From Crocodylus rhombifer (lineage: Eukaryota > Chordata > Crocodylia > Crocodylidae), in NCBI GenBank assembly GCA_038503035.1, contig JAVSML010000029.1, positions 1,263,799 to 1,327,798 of the forward strand: a stretch of DNA of 64,000 bases, written 5' to 3'. Both the position numbers and the translations under genes were made by a program. Shown here in pieces: positions 13,949-29,600 of the stretch. How positions within the stretch are numbered: position 1 is the stretch's first letter; every line of letters begins with the position of its first letter. Below the pieces are notes generated by a model, which was given only the letters and a program-made list of their open reading frames with translations, made no database searches and had not been told where the DNA came from.

Positions 13949-14650
13949 AAGCTTAACTGGAGGACTGGATGTGGTTGCAAAAGGGGGAAGAGGAGGCTGC
14001 AGGTGGGGTGCCTTGAGGGGCACATGGACCTCTGAGCCCTTGCTAGTGGTCAGAAGAAAACAGGGCATGAGCTCTGTTAGGGCTGTATACAAGCCACGCT
14101 AGCATGGGCCTTGAGGGCTGGGCCCAGAAGTTGAGGCTCCAAACAGCAGACTGAAGGTAAAAGAACCCAGATAGATAAAAGGAGCCAACACCAGAAAGGC
14201 TGAGGCAGAGGCCTACAAAGATGCTGAGGCCTGAAAGGCCAAGTATTGAGTGGGTGAAATAGCTCAGTTGTGCTAATGACTGGTAACACTTGCAAGGCAT
14301 GAGAGACGCGGAGGTCAGAGGCCAAGAATACAACCATTAAGGTACTGGGTCCCCAAAGACATCAATAGGGAGCAACCTAGGAGCAGACGAGATTCCCTCT
14401 GGGCCTTGGGTAGCTTCCCAATTGTTTTCCCAAGCAACATCAAGGCATGGCAGGTAAGCAAGAGAGACAGGCCCAAGCAACCCGAGAAGGCAGGGACACC
14501 AAAAGAGGGCACTACTGTGTCACTTGACCCCACCCTGCCACATGGGACTTAAGAAGTCCCTGGCTGCTGCTCCACAGCATGGTCTGCCTTCCGCATTTGG
14601 GGAAAGGGGGAGGGGCTGGGAGCAGGGACTAAAGCCACCCATGCAGTGAC
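13949..14650. other. unassigned purine-rich sequence
   Basis: GC-richer than the surrounding intron, with no motif, TIR or frame I recognise. It is probably an old interspersed repeat. The overlapping minus-strand ORFs lack domain signatures. Confidence 0.4.
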
Positions 14651-16087
14651 GGTCACTATTCCTGCATTCCCTTTTCAAAATCCTGGATCCACTTAGGCTT
14701 ACAGCAGTATCTGTTCACCCTGATACTATCATTGCATCTCTTCATAGATATATGTTACATTACAGGCCAGAACAGATTAATTAGAATGGTTGTGTATTGA
14801 CAGAGTATTCTGAAATAATACACAGATTACTACTGAACGACAAATGTTGACAGGGTGCTTAGAGAGGGGTCCCTTCATTTCTCCTAAGATCCTCTCCACA
14901 ATGACACATTAGCCTCCCTTTGGCTAACCAGATTCTTGTTTATCCAAAGCATGCAACTGTTCCTCCAATTCTGTTGCCATTTCTATAAGATGTTGCTTTG
15001 TATTAGAAGTATCAATTTTCAAAGTAAATCATCTATTCTAGTGTCATCCTGTTTCCTTCAGTACTACTTCCTTCCCTGAAAGAAGACTGTCTGCTTCTGG
15101 TATCTGGTTCTAATGTGCCTTTAATAAAAGGCTGAATTACCTCTGATTACCCGCAGTGATTCAATAATGCTGAACACATTCATAGAACACTTTCCTTCTA
15201 GAATCCCACTTTCACAATACATAAGGCAGTCACTGTCAAGTTGCATCAAAGGACAGCTATATGCCATCATGCTGGGTACTAAGGAAACCCCAAAGTGTGT
15301 GAAATAGCTAGATTATTACTGGTTAGCTGGGTACTTAAAAGTAACTTTCAGCATGAAGAATCTATGAATTCATAAAACAGATTGTTAAAACTCGCACAGT
15401 ACTGTTAAGAACTGAAAATGTATGCATCCTAAAGCCTACAGTCAAGCTGCTACATTAAGAACTTTCCTGGATGTGTCCAAGCCACACATTTGGGACAGTA
15501 TGGGGCTGCCTTATCTCAGTCTAGGTAAGATTAAACACTACTACATCCAGAATCTTCTCAGGCTCTTTCTTTTTCAGAACACCACTTGATGATTACCAAC
15601 AGTAATCTTTAGCAGACCTCAACAGAAAACTGGCTACCTTTCCCCAGACCAAGAGGCTTCCTCACTAGAGCCTCCTTGCTCCTGGCAGCAATTTCTTAGT
15701 CCTACTAGCCTGGGAATCTCTGCTCCAGAGCCTGCCACAGCTTCCAGTTTCCTAGAGCTTCCCTCTTCAAATGGTCTTTGCAAATCTTTGTAGGAATCGA
15801 GAGATGCTCAGACAATCCCTAACCCTTTCCCAGGTGGGTGTGATAATCGTCTCTACTAAATCCAAACATCTATTCCTAAAGGGCTCAGTCACAAAACATG
15901 GCTGGCAGGCCCTAAATCCTCTTAACAGAGTAGACTACCTACTCACAGCAAGAGAGAGAGGTTTCACTGAAGATAGAGACAGGACATCTGACCATCTTTT
16001 CCTTCCTTCTTCAGTATAAAAATTCTAATATTAAACAATTAGAAAAATCAGTCTTGTTTTCTCCTTGCTTCCAAGTTCTATCACCTA

Positions 16088-17395
<1,308 letters not shown>

Positions 17396-17480
17396 CTTGT
17401 TTTGCAGAAAGGACTCCAGTCAGAGCACTGCTACTGGATCTACTGTGACTCTTGGAATTCTTCCGTCTCTCTAGAGCATT
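17396..17480 (-). CDS. CCDC149: CCDC149 coding exon (seventh visible)
   Basis: An 85-base exon encoding NALERRKNSKSHSRSSSSAL then TGVLSAKQ and the first base of Val. The acceptor is CTGCCTTAG and the donor AACAAG/GTATTA. It leaves the coiled coil through a basic stretch and a run of serines, a likely flexible or phosphorylated hinge (inference). The phase into 16089-16233 is exact (G + TT gives Val). Confidence 0.94.
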
Positions 17481-17959
17481 CTAAGGCAGCAAAAATATAG
17501 AGAGATATAGTGATACAGAGATATACTAGTGGGGAAAAAAAGCATGAGAGTAAGAAAATACCAAAGCTTTGTGATCCTATAGTTTTTTTCCCAGGGCTGA
17601 AATCTCCCTCTACATATCGCTATGGTGAATAGGAATCTTTCCATGGTATTTGGACATTCTAGCCGAAGAACCCCCTATACTGTAAAAAAAGAACTGTGTG
17701 CCTATCCCACTCTCCAGTTTCTTCTAACCTCCATGGCTTGTAAAATTTTCCTGTTTCTTGAAAAATTGTTTAATACACACATAGAAGCAGTAATACCTTG
17801 GAGAAAATGATAACTGTTTGGAATTATTTATCTTGCATAGTGCTTTTTGAAATTCCTTTAAGAACATCCAAAAGAAACTAAGACCTTAAGATCCTTTCAA
17901 CAGAAAGAATAATTTTTTGGAAGAGTCTAAAAATAAAACTGCAGTTCTCACTAACACTC

Positions 17960-19200
17960 TGCCTCATTTAGTTTCAGGGCTCAAATTCTGTTCTTCGGCC
18001 CTCTCTCTCTCAAAATGGATGCCTCCCAGATCTGCCAAGCTATTTGCTAAGATAACTTTGAAAATTGCCTCTCCTCCTGCTGCCCTTTGAACTCTGACTG
18101 TTTGAACCTCTCCTGAGTTAGATTCTGTCCTCTGAAAGATGGGAGGAAATCTCTGAAAACTCTGTGATACATGCTGGCTGAACAGATTCCCCTCCACAGA
18201 AGAGACCACATATTCTTGCTGCAGCAGCTCCCATTCATCTGACTTGTCAGTGCCCAGTGAAGAAGCAGACTGCAGCAAGGACAGCCCAGACATGAGGGGG
18301 GAGGACAACCCTACTCCAATCCAGGCAAAAAACAGAACAGAGGAACCGAACCTGCACCCAATGCGCTCTTGCCTCTTCCAGGACTACTGGCACAAAGAAG
18401 CCAGACTCTCATCCAACCCACCCAATGCATTCAGAAGAAAACATTACTCCTACTCCTGGAGCCAAACCCAAGAGCAAGGAAAATTGCCACAGCCAGTTCA
18501 AAACTGTCCCAAGAGCTTTCCCTGAGCTAGATGGTGCTGAGGAGATGAACTCCTCTGACCTAGCCCCCAAGGGTACAGACTAGAAGCAAAGCTGAGACTC
18601 AAAAGCTTCAACCCAGGAAAGTATGGCCGTTAAGAGAGCTGCGGTTGACAGGAACATCAGAGAACCCACCAAGAGGGAAGGGAATGATCCTGATGCCCTC
18701 AGTGGAAAAATGACTCCCCACAAGCTTCAGTCCCTTCCCAAGGCCTCAGCCCCTTCCTGCTCTAAACTGAACACTGATTCATAGTCTAAAAATGAGGAGA
18801 AAGGCGAACCCATGGGCTCTGGTTCTTGACATGTTCAACAGCACCCCCCAACCTCAAAGAGATAAACCAAACATCATCATTTGATAAATCCCTTAGTGAG
18901 GGATGACAGTCCCTGGCAAGAGAATCACCAGATGTCAGATGCGTCATCTCAACCTCAAGGAAAAGTTACTCCCTTGAAAACATTATTAGATTCCTTGATG
19001 AGACGAAGGGATGCTAGAAAGTCAAGAACCAAATACCTAAGTAAATGGTTCCTGACCATGCTTCCTAGTCTTGGCTCATAGTTTGACAAAAACTGCTAGC
19101 CAAGGAGACAACAAAATATTATGCATACAGATGCAAAAAAGTTAACAGAATGCATTAAAGAGAAAAGCAAAAAGAAAACCAAGAAAACAACCCCAAAGAG
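17960..19200 (+). pseudogene. L1/Tx1-like LINE, ORF1 region (degenerate)
   Basis: This precedes an endonuclease-like region on the same strand, at the position of ORF1 in two-ORF LINEs. The translation is hydrophilic and full of stops. The clearest trace is LENIIRFLDETKG at about 18976-19014, close to the 'LEEINSFLDETKG' block near the ORF1 C-terminus of Tx1-like elements. The 5' boundary is not defined; 17960 is where base composition changes. The assignment depends mainly on position and this one block. Confidence 0.45.
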
Positions 19201-19369
19201 CAATATGTAGTAAACCCCCCCCCAAAAACCCAAGCCCCTTGACTGCTAAAGGCAATATTCTGAGCTATCCTGCATGACACAGCCCTTCCTTCCTTCTCCA
19301 TCTTTCCTCTCTGCCTTTGCTACTTTGCTTCTCAAAACCTCTCACACTGCTGACCATTACTCTTAGCTC

Positions 19370-20100
19370 ACTGAAACGTAACAAGATACAGGTATCTGGG
19401 AAAGAAAGTAGTTCACTGAGTTCCTGAACCAAAAACGGTTAGACTTCATGTTGTTGCAAGAGATGAGTGTGGGCTGGACCAACAAGGCAGACTGGCACAC
19501 CACCTGGAAAGGAAGAATGCTCCTCAGCCATGGCACCAGCTCCACTACATGCACTTCCAACCTTCTCTTGCAAAAACTGAGATCAGTTTCAGTGGTTGCT
19601 CAGGAAATCATCCCCAGTTGTCTCCTAATGATCCAAGTGACTTTGGAGCAGTACCACCTCATTCTAATGAATACCCAAACCCAATGTACAGGAGAGGCTG
19701 AACTTATTCAGGACATTGGCTGACCTCTTAAAAACTGCAGCTGATAGCAATGATCTCCTTATCCTAGGGAGTCATTTTAGCTGCACTCTCCAGGAAAAGC
19801 TTGATAAGAATGGACCAGAGCCTCCATCCACCTTCTGCTCAACAAGGGCAAAACAATCTTTACAGGTGGCAAGCCTATCCAACATGTAACAGCATTTCCA
19901 TCCTAGCACAAGGTAGTAGGTCTGGGAGAAGGTGAGCACCAGTGGGCTCTCCACAGCTCACCTGGATTGGCTCTACATCATGAACACTGAATGCTTTTAC
20001 TTTGCTACACCTGCAGTACACCCTCAGAATGCCTAGGACACAGCCTAGCCTGGCGTGAAATAGACTTCTCTGACTTGACTCACAGCCAATCACCCTATTA
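19370..20100 (+). pseudogene. L1/Tx1-like LINE, ORF2 apurinic endonuclease domain
   Basis: The domain nicks target DNA in target-primed reverse transcription. The frame from about 19410 reads 'RLDFMLLQEMSVGWTNKADW', WKGRMLLSHGTSS, 'VSVVAQEIIPSCLLMIQVTL' and 'LILMN', matching the endonuclease pattern (LFLQETH...DW...W.G...SHGTS...V...ILPGRLLVV..TL). Farther on, HLDWLYIMN and 'AVHPQNA' resemble the R-LDRIYVS and VHPV.FSDH motifs. The catalytic Glu of LQE is present; several stops and frameshifts occur between 19720 and 20050. It is broken by the CR1 at 20155. Confidence 0.68.
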
Positions 20101-20154
20101 TTATTGAAATGTTAGCCTTCCGTAAGATGGGATCCTTCCAGACAGCTTCTGGCA

Positions 20155-21950
20155 ACAGTCATAAAATGATAGAAAATTAGGGCTGGAAGGGAGCTCCAGA
20201 GGTCATTTAGTCCAACCTCCTGCTCAAAGCAGGACCATCCCCACTAGATCATCCCAGCAAAAGCTTTGTGTAGTCGTGTCCTAAAAACCTCCAAGGATAG
20301 AGTCCACAACCTCTCTCGGTAACCTGCTACAGTGTTTTACTACTTTCCTATTGAGAAAATTCTTCCTAATACTTAACCTAAACTTCCCTTGCTGTGCCTT
20401 GAGAATTGCTTCTTGGTCTGTCAACTGTCAAGACTGAGAACAGTCTAGATCCATCCTCTTTCGAACCCTGCTTCAGGTACTTGAAGGCTGCTATTAAATC
20501 CCCTCTCAGTCTTCTCTCCTCTAGATAAGCCCAGTTCCCTCAGCTTCTCCTCAGAAGTCACGTGTCCCAGTCCCATCACCATTTTTGATGGTCTCCACTG
20601 GACTCTCTCCAATTTATCCACACCCTTTCTATAGTGGGGGGCCCAAAACTGAACACAGTACTCCAGGTGTGGCCTCACCAGTGCTGAATAGAGGAGAATA
20701 AGCTGGCAACACTCCTACCAAAGCAGCCCAGTACCCCACTAGCCTTCTTGGCAACAAGGGCACAATGTTGGCTCATATTCAGCTTATTGTCCATGGTAAC
20801 CCCAAGGTGCTTTTCTGCATTCATCTGACTTGTCAGTGCCCAGTCAGTCAGCCCCAGCCTGCATCAGTGCATGGGACTGTTTCGTCCAAAGTGCAGGACT
20901 TTGCACTTGTCCCTGTCAAACCTTTTCTAAATAGCCCCTAACCTGTTCTTTCATCACTGCTGGCTGCTCACCTCCTCCCTAAACTGTGCTGCCAGATGCA
21001 GTAGTGTGGGAGCTGACCTTGCCTATGAAGACTGAAGTGAAAAGGGCACTGAGTGCTTCAGCCTTTTCAGCATCCTCTGTCACTAGGTTGCCTCCACCGT
21101 TCAGTAAGAGACCAACTTTCCCTCATCTTTCTCTTCTTACTGACATACTTGTAGAAACCCTTCTTGTTCCCCTTCACATTCCTTGCTAGCTGCAACTCCA
21201 ATTGTGCTTTGGCCTTCCTGACTTCATTCCTGCATGCCCAAGCAATATGCTTATACTCCTCCCTAGTTGTTTGTCCAAGTTTCCACTACTTATAAGCTTC
21301 CTTTTTGTGATTCAGTTTACTAAAGAGTTCCCCCTACTAAGCCAAGCTGGTCTTCTGCCACTCTTGCTAGTCTTCTTGGAATAATTTGCTCCTGCACTCT
21401 CAGTTAGGCTTCTTTAAAGTACAGCCAGCTCTCCTGGACTCCTCTCTCCCTCAGACTGGCTTCCCAGGGGATCCTGCCCATGAGTTCTCCGAATGATTTG
21501 GAATTCTGCTCTTCTGAAGTCCAGGATCCTTATCCTACTGCTCTCCATCCTCCTTTTCTCCGGATCCTGAACTCAATCATCACACGGTCACTGCTGCCCA
21601 AGTAGCTATCTACTAGTACATTCCCCACCAATTCTTCTTCCCTGTTTGTGAGCAGCAGGTCAACAAGAGCATGGCTCCTAGTTGGCTGCTCCAGCACTTG
21701 CACCAGGAAATTGTCCCCAACACTTTCCAAAAACTTCCTTGACTGCCTGCGCACTGCTGTATTGCCCTCCTAGCAGATGTCAGCGTGATTGAAGTTCCCT
21801 GAGAAAACTAGGGCCTGTGATTGGGAAACATGCGCTAGCTGTTTGAAGAAAGCCTCGTCCACTGCTTCCTCCTGGCCTGGTGGTCTATAGCAGTCCTTCT
21901 GCTCTTGTTCAAGAAAGGGGATCTCAGTGACATTAAGAACCTATAACAGG
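20155..21950 (-). pseudogene. CR1 LINE with an internal deletion that removes the RT core
   Basis: On the minus strand the 3' end lies at 20155-20170 (TCATTTTATGAC tail). The C-terminal block includes '[20 protein letters not shown]'. Continuing up to about 20940, the sequence reaches the KCKVLHFG region and then jumps at about 20990 to the endonuclease-RT linker ('AEALSALFTSVFIG'-type and '[11 protein letters not shown]'-type DNA). It continues into the endonuclease end (21530-21754: FLESVGDNFLVQVLEQPTRS then LVDLLLTNREEELV). The fingers and palm that carry the FADD box are absent. It lies inside the L1/Tx1-like LINE, in the opposite orientation. Confidence 0.85.
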
Positions 21951-22084
21951 TATCACTTCTGTACACTCACTGAAAAATCCTAACCAAATACCTGCCCACT
22001 TGACTCACAGTGATCATGGCCTCAGTTGTAGACCATGAACACGGCCACTTTGTACCAGCAGAACATCCAGGATAACCCATTTCT

Positions 22085-22735
22085 ACTACGTGACTTGTAA
22101 GCCATGGAACTCTTCAGCCTAAATAGTGGTCTTGTCTCCCTGGATCAAGGAAAAAAAAAACTTTTATTGGGTCAACTAGGGCTTCTTATTCTCTACTCCA
22201 GAAGCCTTTGGCTTTCGGTCTCTCTTCATCATTTAATTGTCTCAGGTCTTGTACTGGGGCAACTCTAGCCTTCTGAAGATGAACAGAACAGTATGTGTCC
22301 TGTTCCCAGCATGCAGGGTAATTTGCCAGGACTGCTCCCTCTCTGGAATGCTCTGTGCCTTAACCACTGAGCCACTGCTCCATGCACTGTGGCAGCACTT
22401 GCTCCTTCTGTCAGCTGCAGCCCCAGACACTGCCCCCCACAGTTAAGGTGACAGCAGAAACCAATGATGTGACTGTTTTTATGAGCAGAGAGGTTGATGT
22501 CTAGTCCCTGATCCATTGTCAGCAGGCCTATGAGCATGCCTACTTGGCCCACCATCAAGTGGGTCAAAAGTGACACTTTTTTGTTGGGCACCTGGGCTGA
22601 TGCTCAGCCTCCAGATGCGTCTGGAGGCCTATCCTGGTGCTTTGATGGTACCTAAGACCTGGACATTTTTCTAGGTCCATGAGCTTATCTAGCAAAGAAC
22701 TGGCAAGTTCTTGGCAAGGAGGCTGAATGGTCACA
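22085..22735 (+). pseudogene. L1/Tx1-like LINE, ORF2 reverse transcriptase (degenerate)
   Basis: After the CR1 the same strand gives 'NSGLVSLDQGK' plus an A-run followed by 'FYWVN' (usual LDQEKAFDRV), then 'CQDCSLSGMLCALTTEPLLH' (usual QGCPLSGMLYALAIEPLL), and 'VKVTAETNDVTVFMSREVDV' (usual VSAYADDVTVF). The YADD catalytic box is altered to ETND, so it is inactive. The order and spacing fit one RT domain. A tRNA-like A box seen around 22350 on the minus strand is explained by this coding sequence. Confidence 0.7.
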
Positions 22736-22736
22736 A

Positions 22737-22985
22737 ACTCCGCCGCAACTGATTCAGGCTGGACATAAGAAAGAACTTCTTCACTGTCTGAGCCCCGAAG
22801 ATTTAGAATAGACCGCCGCCGGAGGCGGTTTAAGCACCTGCTTTTAATGCCTTCAAGACACATTTGGATGCTTATCCTCCTGGGATCCTATGATCCCTGC
22901 TGACTTCCTGCCCCTGGGGCACGGGGCTGGACTCAGTGATCCTCTGGAGTTCCTTTCAGCCCAAATGTCTATGAAATCTACAAAA
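22737..22985 (+). pseudogene. CR1 LINE, 3'-end fragment
   Basis: About 250 bases matching the last part of CR1 ORF2 and its 3' UTR ('FRLDIRKNFFTV'-type, then the CTGACTTCCTGCCCCTGGGG block and a TCTATGAAATCTA tail). It is nearly the same as 53425-53665, so both come from one subfamily. It interrupts the L1/Tx1-like RT region. Confidence 0.88.
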
Positions 22986-26381
<3,396 letters not shown>

Positions 26382-26710
26382 TTATCATCTTTGGTTTTCA
26401 GGATTTACTGAAGTTTACATGATATCTAGGGACAAGACCCACAAACAGGTCATTTCTGAACAGGATTGGATTTAGAAGACCTGTCTGTACTTGGTTAAAA
26501 ACAACCCCATAAAAACTGCAAAAAAATAGTCATCACAATATTAAAGAATAACAAAAGTACACAGATCTAGAACCCTTGGTTCAAAATGCCTTTTAATTTA
26601 GGATAAACTTAAATCAAGATATAGTAATTTACCACATACCTACTTAAGATAAGTAAGTATAGGGGGAGAGAAGAAACCAGAATACAAGTGTCAGGCAACA
26701 TTTTAATTCA

Positions 26711-26927
26711 CAGTGGGCATGTCTACAAGTGCCCCCCAGGGCACAGTTGTTACTAAACCATCATTTAATACTTGCTTTAGGCGGTGTACTGTTATTTTTA
26801 GACACTTTGTTGCTGTAGCAACGTGCTATAATGAGGTAGCTCGTCATTATGGTGATGTAGCAGTAGTGTCAAAGTTTGTGCCTGCTGATGCTACGTTACT
26901 GTATTGTCTTGTGTAGACACGCCCAGT
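26711..26927. mobile_element. MITE with GGGCRTGTCTACA termini
   Basis: About 215 bases bounded by inverted termini: AGTGGGCATGTCTACA on the left and ACTGGGCGTGTCTACA as the inverse complement of the right (14 of 16 the same). The interior has no coding sequence. No clear target duplication is visible. The element is about 350 bases from the acceptor of the exon at 26191-26363. Confidence 0.72.
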
Positions 26928-28312
26928 ATCACCATATAACTTCACTGGAATTATTACAAAGGCCTCCACTGTAAGAAAAGCTGATGTGTATAACCATACC
27001 ACTGCATTTCTTTAGCTACTCACTTAAACATTCATACACCTCGTCACAAACCCACAATACTGTTCATGGAATTAATTTCATTGATGCAGCATATTTGGTA
27101 TCAAATGTATAGGTAGCAGCATCAAGATGTTTTTAACTTTATCATTATTATGCCTGTATGAATGGTCATATGTGATATGAATATAATTATTAGATTTCAT
27201 TTTTTGGCCAGGACTATTTAGTAGGGCAATAATTAACTCGTGTCCCTCCCCTATTCACACTTGAGACAAGTAATCACTGAGAATTAGCATCTGACATACG
27301 TATGTTTAATGGTCAGCCAAACAGACCCTGGAGCCAGGCCCTTCCAGACAATGATAAATTTATATTTTAAAAGAAAAGACTTGTAGCAAGCACAACACTT
27401 AGCTATTCAAGCTATTCAAAGATCAGTATTTCTCACAGCGGGGAAATTAATGAGAAACTTTAGTGTATTGGATTAGTAATCTTTATGTCTGAAAGGATGT
27501 ATATATTCTCCAGGTTCATTAGAAAAGACTTCTGGTCTTGTAAACCAATACACCCTTGGGGGCAGAAAGTTATATGAATAGCATAGGCTTCCCAAGAATC
27601 TAATGGATAATGTATGTAAATGGCCAGATAAGAAACCACGTTGAAGCTTGCCCTGAGAGCAAGTGTTTGCCTTTATATTTCTCAGGCATAGAGAATGACT
27701 TTAGGCTTTCAGCTAGCAGGCAGCTTAGTAGGCTGGGTATTCTGGCTCACAGAAGTTGCAGGGAGCCCTGACAGTAAAACACAGGCAGCACCTGCTTTTC
27801 AACCTGTTGAGCTGAGCTGAAGCATGTTTAAAATGCATGGTAAGAGCAGATTATTGTTCCGAAGTTTCCTTTTGTTCGTTTCTTCTTATCTCTTTCTACC
27901 TCAACACCTGGTTATTGATTTCTTACAGGCAAGCACCTGTTTTTAGATTTAAAACTTGATTAGAAAATGTTTAAAATTATAGTTATTTACATAGCTTTGA
28001 ACCTTTGCATGGTAGTCACAAAGAACCAGTGCACAGTAGTCACAGGAATACATAGCTGGTGTATGTTAGGGCAATCTAAGACATGCAGTTAGTCATGCAG
28101 CCTACACTAGGCCAGGGAAAAGGAGTTGAAACGTTCTTATGTTACAGTATGGAGAGAAGAGAAACGAGACACCACGTATGGTAACCATGTTGGTAGAGAG
28201 CTATATGGTTTTAAGTCATTCTTAGACAATGGTTGTAGCATGTGGTGTACAACAGCTGGGGTAGGGAATATTCCAAGGTGTTAACAGCCTTTGTAGCTCT
28301 ATGGTGTGTATG

Positions 28313-28436
28313 CGGGTTGCCAACCCTCCCGGATTGGCTGGGAGTCTACCAGAATCTGCATCAATCTTCCAGTGACTATTGAAAGCAATTCAGGAGATTG
28401 ATAATGCGAACGGGTTGAACAGTACAATTAATGACT
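28313..28436. mobile_element. MITE with GGGTTGCCAACC terminus, left part
   Basis: Begins GGGTTGCCAACCCTCCCGGA, a terminus I recognise as common in turtle and crocodilian genomes. The expected other end (GGCAACCCTAC) is not found within the usual 200 bases but stands at 32555-32568, so this MITE appears split by a large insertion. Confidence 0.6.
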
Positions 28437-28661
28437 AGAGGTGCATTGGTATATCAGTCCCATATCAGATCGGAACAAATATAAGGAAAATTCACAGTAT
28501 CAGAAATCACCCTTTTTTGGCTGATGTGGCCAATAATGTCGCTTATAAATGCCCTGTGCATGCACGCAGCTGCAGCGCAGCACACTGGTAGCCAGGAGCA
28601 CAGCCCAGCAGTGTGGAAAGCAGCCGGGTCTGGTTGGTAGGTCTATTGTGAGGGAATGGTT

Positions 28662-28707
28662 GTGTGTGGGGAGGGGGGGGAAGAAGGGGGGTGCGGAAAG
28701 CGGGGCA
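28662..28707 (+). other. G-rich stretch with G-quadruplex potential
   Basis: Four or more runs of at least four Gs within 46 bases, with short loops (GGGGA, a run of nine Gs, AAGAA, a run of six Gs, then GGGG). It is on the plus strand, antisense to CCDC149. Confidence 0.6.
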
Positions 28708-29009
28708 CTGGCATTGAGACCCCAGCAGTGAGGGCGGGAGTGAGGCTGGGGCGCAGGACGGAGCCACAAGCGGCTCATCTGGGGAGCACTGGGAGGGGAG
28801 GCAGCTCCCGCCACTGCATGCACCCTGGGAGGCTCTGAGGAGGAGGGATGCCCCCAGATCTGCATACAGGGTGAGGGCAGGCTGCCACTGCAGGCTGGGG
28901 CCAGGCTTGGTGTTATGGTGGAGCTGCCACACTCTCGCATGGGGCTTACAGACGCACAGAACATGGGACAGAATCTTGCTTTCAAAGCCATACCTCTGGC
29001 CCTCTTGTC

Positions 29010-29600
29010 TTGATGGCTGTAGGAAATGGTGCTGTCAAGTGGAAGGCAAATGAAACATGCCTAGTGAATGAAGCATCAATCTGCAAAGCACGTGAAGTTT
29101 CCGCAAGACAAGTTGTTGCTGGTGTCCCACTTCGAGACAGGTCAGGTCTTTGGTTCTGGTCAGGTTTTGCCTTCAGGTCACCCACGTACTTGACCAGTAT
29201 GGTGTCCTTCAAAAACTTCTCCAGGCACGGCCTGATTCAGAGGGTGACAGCGATTTGGCTGGTGGTTGGGGTGGGAACAGCAAGACCCACAGATCCTGCT
29301 GTTCCTTGTACCATGACCAGCAGCAGCTGATGCGTTTCCCAAAGCATCACATGGCATCATGGGCTCAGCTTCACAGCAAGGCAGACTCCCTGCTATCTCA
29401 TGTGATCTTGCCCCTCAGCAACCCACTCAGGAATGTGGCCAGGCTCTTGTTTAATGGTGGCCTGACGATCCTCCTCTTGGTGGTCATCTTCAGGGCACTG
29501 GCAGCAATTCTGCTCACTATGCCACTGTGGCAGATTAAGGAGGTGAAAGGAATAGGTGACTATTGAGGTATCACACAGGTCTCTCATGCAAGGTACTTTG
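29010..29600 (+). other. unassigned segment with open frames
   Basis: Two overlapping plus-strand frames are open for about 100-140 codons. The second ends in a hydrophobic stretch (LFNGGLTILLLVVIFRALAA). I recognise no family. It could be a decayed retrogene or part of a mobile element, or a composition effect. Confidence 0.3.

Noticed and set aside
22330..22390. tRNA-like A box on the minus strand (GTGGCTCAGTGGTTAAGGC)
   Set aside because: It lies within the coding block CSLSGMLCALTTEPLLH of the LINE RT, so the resemblance is explained by coding sequence. No B box or cloverleaf was found at the right distance.
27530..27960. Possible retroviral LTR
   Set aside because: A few phrases looked LTR-like, but there is no second copy, no TG...CA border, no primer-binding site and no internal genes.
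28500..28991. 163-codon minus-strand ORF and its overlapping partners
   Set aside because: Low-complexity Pro/Ser/Ala-rich translation of GC-rich repeat DNA, overlapping ORFs on the other strand, and no known motif.
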